Assembly: GCA_041743835.1 (NCBI GenBank)
Contig: JBGTLW010000286.1
Span: forward strand, 1 to 11,960
Direction: 5' to 3'
Length of the DNA stretch: 11,960 nucleotides
Origin: JBGTLW01 sp041743835
GTDB lineage: Bacteria > Planctomycetota > Phycisphaerae > Phycisphaerales > Phycisphaeraceae
The position numbers were made by a program, and so were the translations under genes. Shown piece after piece: positions 5,819 to 11,623 of this stretch; positions within the stretch are counted from its first letter, which is position 1, and each line of letters starts with the position of its first letter. The notes below the pieces were generated by a model. It ran no database searches and had not been told where the DNA came from. It saw only the letters and a program-made list of their open reading frames with translations.

Positions 5819-8403
5819 TGTACAAACCCATGTTGACACTGGGCCTCGCGGTCCTACTCCTGAGCCTGAACGCGACCGCACACGCAGACGAACCCGAGGT
5901 GATCGGCTGGTGGCGGATGGAGGCCCCGCTCGGCACGTCCGTCGCTGACCAGGCGATCCCCGATGCGGCATCTAAAGGCAAACATACGGGCACGGCACAG
6001 TCGTGGGAGAAGGGCAGCCTCGTGGCCTTTCACGAACTGCCGGGCCGCTATATCTACGATCCGCTCACTGACAAAGCGTACTCGAACCAAAGCTCGATTC
6101 GCTTCCAGTCCTCGGGTCAGGATGAGGGCCGCGGCACGAGCGACTACATCGAGGTCGATGCCGGGATCGGTAAACGGCAGCCGCCCAGCTTCACGATCGA
6201 GGGTTTCATGAAGAGCGAGGGCGGGATCGGCAAGTGGCACGACATCATCGTCCTGCGTGAGCAGGGCAAGCCGCACCCTCACGCGTGGTCGCTGAGTACG
6301 GAGAACCTCAAAGGGGCGAAGAAGCTCCGTTACGGCGGGCACGAGGCCCCCAAGGGTTACTGGGCTTCCTATCAGAACAACCCCAGCGTCACCGGAGGCG
6401 ATTGGCATCATTTCGCCTACGTCTTTGAGAAGACCGCCGACGGCCACAAGGCGCGTTTGTATTGGGATGGTGAACTGGTCAGCGAAGCCAAGCCCCCGGC
6501 CCCAGCCTACACCGATGCGCAGCGGTTGTTCATCGGGGGCGGTCCCGGTTCGGCGGGTTGGAACGGGTACCTCGACGAGGTACGGCTCACTGGGGCGGCG
6601 CTGGAGCCTGGGCAGTTCCTCCAAGCGTCGGACCACCCGGGCAAGCCGGAGGGCGGGGCGACACCCGTGTCGCTGGGCCTTCGCAAGGAGCCGATGAAGC
6701 CACTGGAAAGTCGCGTGAAGCTCGACCTGCCCGAGCCACAGATCGGACCGGCCTCTGTCCAAGTGCCCGCTGACGCGGGGTTGATTAACGTACAGACCGA
6801 TTACCAGGCCAAGGGCGACGGGATGACCGATGACACCGCCGCGATTAAAAGGGCGGTGGCGGAAAACATCGGCAAGCACCGCACGCTTTACTTCCCGCCG
6901 GGCATATACGTCGTCAGCGAGCCGATCGACTGGAAGAACTCCAAAGGCCAGTGGAACGCCTTCCTCACCTGGCAAGGCGCGGGCATGGGCGAAACGTTCA
7001 TCTATCTGCGGCCGGGATCGGTCGAGTTCGGCAGCGCCGACAACCCGCGGGCCATCACGACTTCGGGGTCCATCCCTGGTACCGGCGGCTCGAACCCGGT
7101 GACCGGGGGGGGCAACCGCGCCCACAATAACTACATCATGGACATGACCTTCTTCGTGGGCGATGACAACCCCGGCGCGATCGGTGTGGATTTCAACGCC
7201 TCCAACACCGGGGCCATGGAAAATGTCCGCATCATCGCGCGGGGCGACGCCGCCGAGGGCCTACGCCTCACACGCGCGGTAGGGTGCTTGCTCATTAAGA
7301 ACATCGAAGTCGTCGGTTTCCGTACCGGCGTCCACCTCGCTGGTGACCTGTACGGGTCCGTCCTGACCAACATCCATCTGCGGGACCAACGAGAGGCGGG
7401 CCTGCTCAATGAAGGGCACATGGTCGCGCTACAGGGTTTGACCAGCGTTAACTCCGTGCCCGCCGTGATCAATCGCGGCGATGGGAAGCGCTTTCCCGAC
7501 AGCGGATTGCTGGTGATGATCGATTCGACCCTGACCGGCGGTAGCCCCGACGCGGCGGCGATCGAGAACCAGACCGCGATCCTCGCCCGTAATGTGAAAG
7601 CCCAGGGCTATGGCACTGCGATCCAGCAGGACGGCAAGGCCGTCGCCACCGGCGCCGAGATCGGCGAGTATGCCTGGCCTGACCCCGTTACCCTGTTCGA
7701 CGCGCCCAAGCAGACCGTCGATCTACCGGTTTTGCAACCACCCGCCATCGACGATCTGCCGGTGGATCAGTGGGTCAGCGTCGGTCAGTTCCTCGAAGAA
7801 GCGCAGGAGAAAGACGCCGATGATAGTGGCGCGATTCAGAAAGCCATCGACTCGGGTGCCAGGGGAGTTTACTTTCCGCGGCGGTCGTATCACATCATGA
7901 AGCCGGTGGTCGTGCGTGGCAACGTGCAGCGGCTGATCGGTTACCAGAGTTGGCTGCTCGGCCCGGACAAGGATCAACCGGGCGAAGGGATGATCGTGTT
8001 CGAGAACGAACACCCTGTGGCGTTTGAACGCTTCAACACCAAGCGTATGGCGATTGACATCAAGACCGCTCAACCCGTGGTGTTGCGTCATCTCATGTCC
8101 CTCCCGACAACGGCGCTGACCCATCCCGCCGCGACGATCTTCAGTGAGAACACCGTCGGGAGCCAGATCGCCTTGAGTGAGGGCCAGTCCTGGCGGGCGT
8201 GGCAGTTAAACATCGAGACGAGCCTACCACCTGCCATGGTCGAGAATCACGGCGGGACGTTCTGGGTTCTGGGGTACAAAACGGAACAGGGCAACACCGT
8301 GCTGACGACCACCCGAGGCGGCAAGTCCGAAGTGCTCGGTGGCTTGTGGTATCCCGCCCAAGGCTTCGGCAAGGGCAATGAACCGGTACCCCCTTGGTGG
8401 TAG
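5818..8403 (+). CDS. Secreted LamG plus double pectate-lyase-like (beta-helix) protein, probably frameshifted near its C-terminus
   Basis: As read, 861 residues. Sec signal peptide with cleavage near ATAHA|DE (residue 23). Residues about 25-265 are a LamG/concanavalin A-like domain (starts VIGWWRMEAP, ends NGYLDEVRLTGAAL), probably glycan-binding. From about residue 321 comes a Pectate_lyase_3-type right-handed beta-helix with GDGMTDDTAAIKRAV (Asp338, Asp339) and LYFPPGIYVV. A second, weaker copy of the same opening lies at about 666-700 (DADDSGAIQKAI, then GVYFPRRSYHI), so the protein probably has two beta-helix units. Expected to act outside the cytoplasm on a polysaccharide; lyase or hydrolase activity cannot be told apart here. 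GAGGA at 5806-5810 lies 7 nt before the start, and the start overlaps the previous stop. The frame ends at TAG 8401 in an odd tail (PVPPWW), while the next frame continues with a matching C-terminus to 8591, so a base appears to be lost in the C run 8389-8393. Confidence 0.85.
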   Translation: MYKPMLTLGLAVLLLSLNATAHADEPEVIGWWRMEAPLGTSVADQAIPDAASKGKHTGTAQSWEKGSLVAFHELPGRYIYDPLTDKAYSNQSSIRFQSSGQDEGRGTSDYIEVDAGIGKRQPPSFTIEGFMKSEGGIGKWHDIIVLREQGKPHPHAWSLSTENLKGAKKLRYGGHEAPKGYWASYQNNPSVTGGDWHHFAYVFEKTADGHKARLYWDGELVSEAKPPAPAYTDAQRLFIGGGPGSAGWNGYLDEVRLTGAALEPGQFLQASDHPGKPEGGATPVSLGLRKEPMKPLESRVKLDLPEPQIGPASVQVPADAGLINVQTDYQAKGDGMTDDTAAIKRAVAENIGKHRTLYFPPGIYVVSEPIDWKNSKGQWNAFLTWQGAGMGETFIYLRPGSVEFGSADNPRAITTSGSIPGTGGSNPVTGGGNRAHNNYIMDMTFFVGDDNPGAIGVDFNASNTGAMENVRIIARGDAAEGLRLTRAVGCLLIKNIEVVGFRTGVHLAGDLYGSVLTNIHLRDQREAGLLNEGHMVALQGLTSVNSVPAVINRGDGKRFPDSGLLVMIDSTLTGGSPDAAAIENQTAILARNVKAQGYGTAIQQDGKAVATGAEIGEYAWPDPVTLFDAPKQTVDLPVLQPPAIDDLPVDQWVSVGQFLEEAQEKDADDSGAIQKAIDSGARGVYFPRRSYHIMKPVVVRGNVQRLIGYQSWLLGPDKDQPGEGMIVFENEHPVAFERFNTKRMAIDIKTAQPVVLRHLMSLPTTALTHPAATIFSENTVGSQIALSEGQSWRAWQLNIETSLPPAMVENHGGTFWVLGYKTEQGNTVLTTTRGGKSEVLGGLWYPAQGFGKGNEPVPPWW

Positions 8404-8591
8404 AGAACAGCGACATGTCGGTGAGCTTGACCGATATGTGCAAAGGCGGGGGGCAGTACAAAACCCTGGTGCAGGAAACCCGCATTGGCGAAACCCGTGA
8501 CCTGCCACGAAGCGGGTTGCAGCGCACGTGGGGCATGAGTGGATCGGTCAGCCTCTTCCGTGCGTCCTCAGAAATGAAAGAAGGGAACTGA
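8394..8591 (+). pseudogene. Out-of-frame C-terminal tail of the LamG/pectate-lyase-like protein
   Basis: About 65 residues in the frame one base back from the preceding gene: VVENSDMSVSLTDMC, then GGGQYKTLVQETR and a basic end, stopping at TGA 8589-8591. The style (a strand entering with S-D-x-S-V-S, then Y-x-x-x-V-x-E-T-R) is what I expect for the closing beta strands of this family rather than a separate gene. There is no credible ribosome binding site or start of its own. Restoring one C in the run 8389-8393 gives an unbroken EPVPPLVVENSDMSVS and a protein of about 924 residues ending 3 nt before the next ATG, which matches the tight packing of the operon. It could be a sequencing or assembly indel, a real mutation, or, less likely, programmed frameshifting. 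Confidence 0.7.
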
Positions 8592-8594
8592 CCT

Positions 8595-9719
8595 ATGATT
8601 CAACGATTTTCAATCGCCAAGGACGATCAGTGGTATCTCGCGTTTCCCGATGTCACGCTAACCGCGTTAGGACATCTCGTCTGTGTTTTTAGCCAATGCA
8701 CACACCATCACCGGCGGACCGTGACGCAGGTCATGCTTGTCGAGTCGGAAGATCGCGGGCGAACATGGTCGAAGCCGCGGGCGTTGAGCGAAAAGATCGA
8801 CAACGATCCGGAAGGATGGCACTGGAACTGCCCGCGGATATCGACGCTTGCGGATGGTCGTGTCGTGGCATTGTGCGACAAGGTGCAGGGACAGGGCGGT
8901 GATGCCCGCGAGGATGGGGGGCAGACCAATTGGATGTGGATCAGCGGCGACGAGGCGGCGACATGGGATGGGCCGATCGCCACGCCGGTGTTTGGCATCG
9001 TGCCCGATCAACTTGTCGAACTGAAGCACGGACCACATGCGGGCAGATGGCTGCTGAGCGCGCACTCCAAGGCGCGGACAGAGCCGGGCATGATCTGCGC
9101 ACAGCGGCTGTGGTGGAGCGACGATCAGGGCGCGAGTTGGCAAGGCCCATCCGTGGTCGCCCAGTCCCAAGAGTTCTGGTTCTGCGAAGGCAGCGTCCTG
9201 GAGTTGCCCAACGGTGAACTGGTCTGCTTCCTTCGGGAAAACTCGGGGCTGGGCTACGATGCGTTCAAGGCCATCAGTAGGGACGGCGGATCGACCTGGG
9301 GCGAGCCGACGCGGATGCCGATCCCCGCGTGCCACCGCCCCGTCGCGGGGATGCTGAAGTCGGGCCAGGTGCTCATTACCCATCGCTTGCGGCAAGGCGG
9401 AAAGAACTGGCACTGGCAGGCGCAGAACTTCTGCGCCGCGCTCACGGACGTCGAGTCCTGCCTCGCCTCTGGACGGCATGAGGCCCACGCTCGAATCCTG
9501 CCGATTGACTACGACCGTGCCCGTGACGCCGACACCGGCTACTCAGGCTGGGTGCAGTTCACGGATGGGGAGATATACGTTGTGAACTACATCGTGGATG
9601 ACCACGCGCCGCTGGCACAGATTCGAGGATATGCATTGCGGCTGGAAGACTTTGTGCTCGAGCCACCAGCTCATAAAACCTCGCCTCTTTCCCAATCACT
9701 CCCGGAGAATGTTCAATGA
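8595..9719 (+). CDS. BNR/sialidase-fold protein (exo-alpha-sialidase-like beta-propeller)
   Basis: A 374-residue protein with three clear Asp-box repeats (S-x-D-x-G-x-[TS]-W): SEDRGRTW (51-58), SDDQGASW (175-182) and SRDGGSTW (228-235). A degenerate fourth, SGDEAATW, lies near residue 120. These are the signature turns of a six-bladed sialidase-type propeller, Pfam BNR_2-like. The opening YLAFPDVTLTALGHLVCVF and later CFLRENSG resemble sialidase-family proteins of Planctomycetota. No signal peptide is seen, so it is predicted cytoplasmic, unlike classical secreted sialidases. It may therefore act on an imported oligosaccharide, and true sialidase activity should not be assumed. AGAAGGG at 8579-8585 precedes ATG 8595 by 9 nt. 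Its stop overlaps the aldolase start (ATGA at 9716-9719). Confidence 0.85.
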   Translation: MIQRFSIAKDDQWYLAFPDVTLTALGHLVCVFSQCTHHHRRTVTQVMLVESEDRGRTWSKPRALSEKIDNDPEGWHWNCPRISTLADGRVVALCDKVQGQGGDAREDGGQTNWMWISGDEAATWDGPIATPVFGIVPDQLVELKHGPHAGRWLLSAHSKARTEPGMICAQRLWWSDDQGASWQGPSVVAQSQEFWFCEGSVLELPNGELVCFLRENSGLGYDAFKAISRDGGSTWGEPTRMPIPACHRPVAGMLKSGQVLITHRLRQGGKNWHWQAQNFCAALTDVESCLASGRHEAHARILPIDYDRARDADTGYSGWVQFTDGEIYVVNYIVDDHAPLAQIRGYALRLEDFVLEPPAHKTSPLSQSLPENVQ

Positions 9720-10522
9720 CACCTTCACGTTGCAAGCAGGTTTGGGAGAATGGCGGGACTGTGTTCATGACAACACTCCATCTAATTGACCCGAGGGTCG
9801 CTGAGATCGCGGCGGGAATCGGCTGGGACGCACTATGGATCGACCTGGAACACAGCGCGAAATCCACGCGTGAACTGGAGATGATGTGCCGAGCGATCCG
9901 CGCCGGGTCGCTTGGGTCAAATGCGTTGAAGCCCGACGTGCTGGCCCGTCCGGGCAAGGGCGAGTTCATGCGGATGGCGCGGCTGCTGGAGGCCGGAGCT
10001 CACGGGATCATGTATCCGCGATGCGAGTCCGCTGAGGAAGCGGCAGAAACCGTCCGCTGGATGAAGTTTGCCCCGCTTGGCGAGCGTGGCTTTGATGGTG
10101 GCAATGCGGACAACGATTACGGAGCGTATCCGGCCGGAGATTATGTCGAGCAGGCCAATGAGCATACCTGGCTCGCCATACAGATCGAGTCGCCCGCAGC
10201 CGTCGAGCAGGCCCCCGCGATAGCCCGCGTGGACGGAGTCGATGCCCTGTTTTTCGGGCCCGGCGACTACTCCTGCCTGATTGGCAAACCTGCCCGCTTC
10301 ATGGATGCCGCCGTTGTGGAAGCTGCCGCGCGGGTCGCCGATGCGGCCCATGGCGCAGGCAAGATTTTCGGGACGCTGGGCGTGAATCCCGAACATCGTG
10401 AGGCAATGCTTGCGCTGGGCTGTCGCCTCATGGGTAGCGGCGCTGATCAGGGGCTGCTAAAGAGCGCCATGCAGCAACTCTTCACGGATATCCACGCGGC
10501 CTCTGCACGCGTGCCGAAGTAA
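9716..10522 (+). CDS. HpcH/HpaI-family class II aldolase (2-keto-3-deoxy sugar acid or hydroxy-oxo acid aldolase)
   Basis: A 268-residue TIM-barrel aldolase that uses a divalent metal to split a 4-hydroxy-2-oxo acid into pyruvate plus an aldehyde. Motifs in order: LWIDLEHSAKS with catalytic His46; VLARPG with Arg78; GAHGIMYPRCESAEEA; QIESP with metal ligand Glu158; FFGPGDYS with metal ligand Asp184. The length is usual for the family. Relatives include RhmA/YfaU (2-keto-3-deoxy-L-rhamnonate) and HpcH (4-hydroxy-2-oxo-heptanedioate); the exact substrate cannot be chosen from sequence, but the operon argues for a sugar acid. The start at ATG 9716 overlaps the previous stop by ATGA and has GGAGAA at 9704-9709, 6 nt upstream. 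It is cytoplasmic, the last gene of the operon, and converges on the antitoxin gene with 30 nt between the stops; no terminator hairpin is evident there. Confidence 0.9.
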   Translation: MTPSRCKQVWENGGTVFMTTLHLIDPRVAEIAAGIGWDALWIDLEHSAKSTRELEMMCRAIRAGSLGSNALKPDVLARPGKGEFMRMARLLEAGAHGIMYPRCESAEEAAETVRWMKFAPLGERGFDGGNADNDYGAYPAGDYVEQANEHTWLAIQIESPAAVEQAPAIARVDGVDALFFGPGDYSCLIGKPARFMDAAVVEAAARVADAAHGAGKIFGTLGVNPEHREAMLALGCRLMGSGADQGLLKSAMQQLFTDIHAASARVPK

Positions 10523-10552
10523 CAAGCGATCAGAGGCAGCTTCTGGAGTCGT

Positions 10553-10876
10553 TCACGCCGACTGCAGGCGCTCGGCGAACTGGCTGATGCTCACCCGCTT
10601 GCCGCCGGGTAGCTTCGCGGTCAGTTCCAACTCGCCTTCGAGCGCCTCGATGATCCGCCGCAGCGTGCTGATCTGCATGTCGTCCTGCGATTCGAGTTGG
10701 GAGAGGCTCGGCTGGGTAATCCCCATGCGCTCGGCGAGGTCCACCTGCGTGAGGCCCGCCTGCCTGCGGATTTCCGCGAGCAGCATGTCGGCCATCATCT
10801 CGCGCGCCATCGCCTCGGACCGCTTCTGCCGCTCCGGGGACATCCGATCACGCAGCTCTTTGAACTTCCGGGCCAT
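10553..10876 (-). CDS. XRE-family antitoxin (HigA-like)
   Basis: A 107-residue protein with an N-terminal helical, charged region (about 1-35), a Cro/C1-type helix-turn-helix (GLTQVDLAERMGITQPSLSQ, about residues 41-60), then STLRRIIEALEGELELTAKLP, a strand-forming tail characteristic of XRE antitoxins paired with Gp49/HigB-type toxins. Role: neutralises the toxin encoded just upstream and, with it, represses their shared promoter. Its ATG overlaps the toxin stop (TGATG on the minus strand at 10878-10874), giving tight translational coupling. The order toxin first, antitoxin second is that of higBA systems. Confidence 0.9.
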   Translation of the reverse strand: MARKFKELRDRMSPERQKRSEAMAREMMADMLLAEIRRQAGLTQVDLAERMGITQPSLSQLESQDDMQISTLRRIIEALEGELELTAKLPGGKRVSISQFAERLQSA

Positions 10877-11250
10877 CAGATCAATCCTTCCTCGGCGAGT
10901 TGCCGCAAATGCGAGTCGTACAGGTCATCAGCCACGGGCAGCATCCGGTCATAGAACCGATCGTCGCCCGTCTTGTCGCCGCCGATCAACAGGATCGCGG
11001 AGCGGCGGGGGTCGAACGCGAAGAACGTCCGCAGCGGCCGTCCCTGGCATTGGGTCCGCAGCTCCTTCATGCGGGGGTGCCGCGAAACCTTCACGGTGTC
11101 GGCGTGCGGACGGGGCAAGCCCGGCCCCAGCCGCTCCAACAGCTTCACGCTGGCGTCCAGAGCGTCCTGCTCCGCCTCGGTCAGCGTCAGCCACCAGGCC
11201 TCGAACTCGTCCGTGAATTCAACTTGCCACACTGGGTTAGTATAGGTCAT
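10876..11250 (-). CDS. RelE/HigB-like toxin (phage-derived Gp49-like family)
   Basis: A 124-residue toxin of the RelE superfamily, Gp49-like branch: WQVEFTDEFEAWWLTLTEAE, then RPHADTVKVSRHPRMKELR, GRPLRTFFAFDPRR, and AILLIGGDKTGDDRFYDR. Known members are ribosome-dependent mRNA interferases. The basic and aromatic residues expected for RNA binding (His/Arg/Lys in SRHPRMKELR, Arg in GRPLR and DPRR) are present, so it looks intact. The first ATG is at 11250, but a -10 box (TATACT) falls just inside it, and the family usually begins near this protein's Val7-Trp8 (M/V-W-E-V-E-F-T-D). GTG 11232 may be the true start, possibly on a leaderless or nearly leaderless mRNA. Operon with the antitoxin downstream. 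Confidence 0.9.
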   Translation of the reverse strand: MTYTNPVWQVEFTDEFEAWWLTLTEAEQDALDASVKLLERLGPGLPRPHADTVKVSRHPRMKELRTQCQGRPLRTFFAFDPRRSAILLIGGDKTGDDRFYDRMLPVADDLYDSHLRQLAEEGLI

Positions 11251-11266
11251 CGGCTATATAGGTCAA
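11239..11266 (-). promoter_or_regulatory. Candidate sigma70-type promoter of the toxin-antitoxin operon
   Basis: On the minus strand: -35 TTGACC (11266-11261), 16-nt spacer, -10 TATACT (11244-11239). Both boxes are one mismatch from consensus. The predicted transcription start falls near 11231-11233, that is at the alternative GTG start at 11232 and downstream of ATG 11250. This is why the toxin start is uncertain. Confidence 0.55.
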
Positions 11267-11278
11267 GGGCTATAGTCA
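11241..11278. repeat. 16-bp tandem repeat over the toxin-antitoxin promoter, candidate operator
   Basis: Units TATAGGTCATCGGCTA (11241-11256) and TATAGGTCAAGGGCTA (11257-11272) differ at 2 of 16 positions; a partial third copy follows (TATAGTCA at 11271-11278). The repeats cover the spacer, the -35 box and the bases just upstream. In higBA-type systems the antitoxin, alone or with the toxin, binds its own promoter, so these are plausible binding sites. This is inferred from position only. Confidence 0.55.
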
Positions 11279-11324
11279 AAATTGCACACACATGTTCACA
11301 ATTGGTTGCGTTTCTATCCATGCG

Positions 11325-11528
11325 TTACGCCCGCTCCCGCGTTGGAACCCGCTTCCCGCAGGGGCGGCAGACCGGCACCCGCAGCACATGGCCCGGCTTC
11401 TGCCGGGAGTACCAGACCGGCAGATGCCGGCAGCCACAGGACGGGCAGGCCAGGCCAACGCCCCCGCCCCCGGAAGCGGGCATCGGTCGGGGTGACGCGG
11501 GTCGGGATGATTCCGGGGGCGGGGTCAT
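11325..11528 (-). CDS. Small zinc-ribbon protein, NrdR-like or Com-like cysteine pairs
   Basis: A 67-residue protein with two CxxC knuckles: Cys28-Cys31 (CPSC, plus Cys33) and Cys54-Cys57 (CRPC), separated by VWYSRQKPGHVLRVPV and followed by GKRVPTRER. This spacing and the C-terminal C-G-K-R-x-x-T-R-E-R resemble the zinc ribbon at the start of NrdR and small phage or mobile-element zinc-finger proteins; the ATP cone of NrdR is absent. It may bind DNA or be a transcription accessory; the function is unknown. The first 25 residues are Pro/Ser/Gly-rich and low complexity. The ATG overlaps a TGA of a preceding open frame (CGATGA), which suggests it was the second gene of an operon whose first gene is now broken. 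Confidence 0.6.
   Translation of the reverse strand: MTPPPESSRPASPRPMPASGGGGVGLACPSCGCRHLPVWYSRQKPGHVLRVPVCRPCGKRVPTRERA
11462..11524. repeat. 14-bp perfect inverted repeat at the start of the zinc-ribbon gene
   Basis: CCCCGCCCCCGGAA (11462-11475) and its exact complement TTCCGGGGGCGGGG (11511-11524) flank 35 nt. In the minus-strand mRNA the first arm begins right after the start codon (11528-11526), so the hairpin would lie across codons 2-22. It encodes the low-complexity Pro and Gly stretches. Confidence 0.6.
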
Positions 11529-11623
11529 CGCTTTGCCGCCTGGATTTCAGAAAGTTTGATGCGCTTGCGGGGTGGAGCTGCTCGTAGTAGTCCGTCGCTT
11601 CCGAGCCGTCCCGACCTGTGAAC
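11525..11623 (-). pseudogene. 3' remnant of a truncated gene ahead of the zinc-ribbon gene
   Basis: An open frame ending in RAAPPRKRIKLSEIQAAKR and TGA at 11527-11525, overlapping the zinc-ribbon ATG by ATGA. The ATGA joint and basic tail look like the end of a real upstream gene. Going upstream, the frame runs into the direct repeats at 11624-11667, which resemble a transposon end, so the rest of the gene appears to have been cut away. The parent gene is not recognised. Confidence 0.35.

Noticed and set aside
5854..7125. 423-codon minus-strand open frame opposite the LamG domain gene
   Set aside because: Antisense shadow with no recognisable domain; the plus strand has signal peptide, LamG and beta-helix motifs.
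8389..8400. Programmed -1 frameshift site instead of an indel
   Set aside because: ACCCCCT is not a standard X-XXY-YYZ slippery heptamer and no obvious downstream pseudoknot was seen; kept only as a minor option in the frameshift finding.
10900..11559. 219-codon plus-strand open frame across the toxin and zinc-ribbon genes
   Set aside because: It runs antisense to the well-supported toxin and spans the promoter region; composition is low complexity and no domain is visible.
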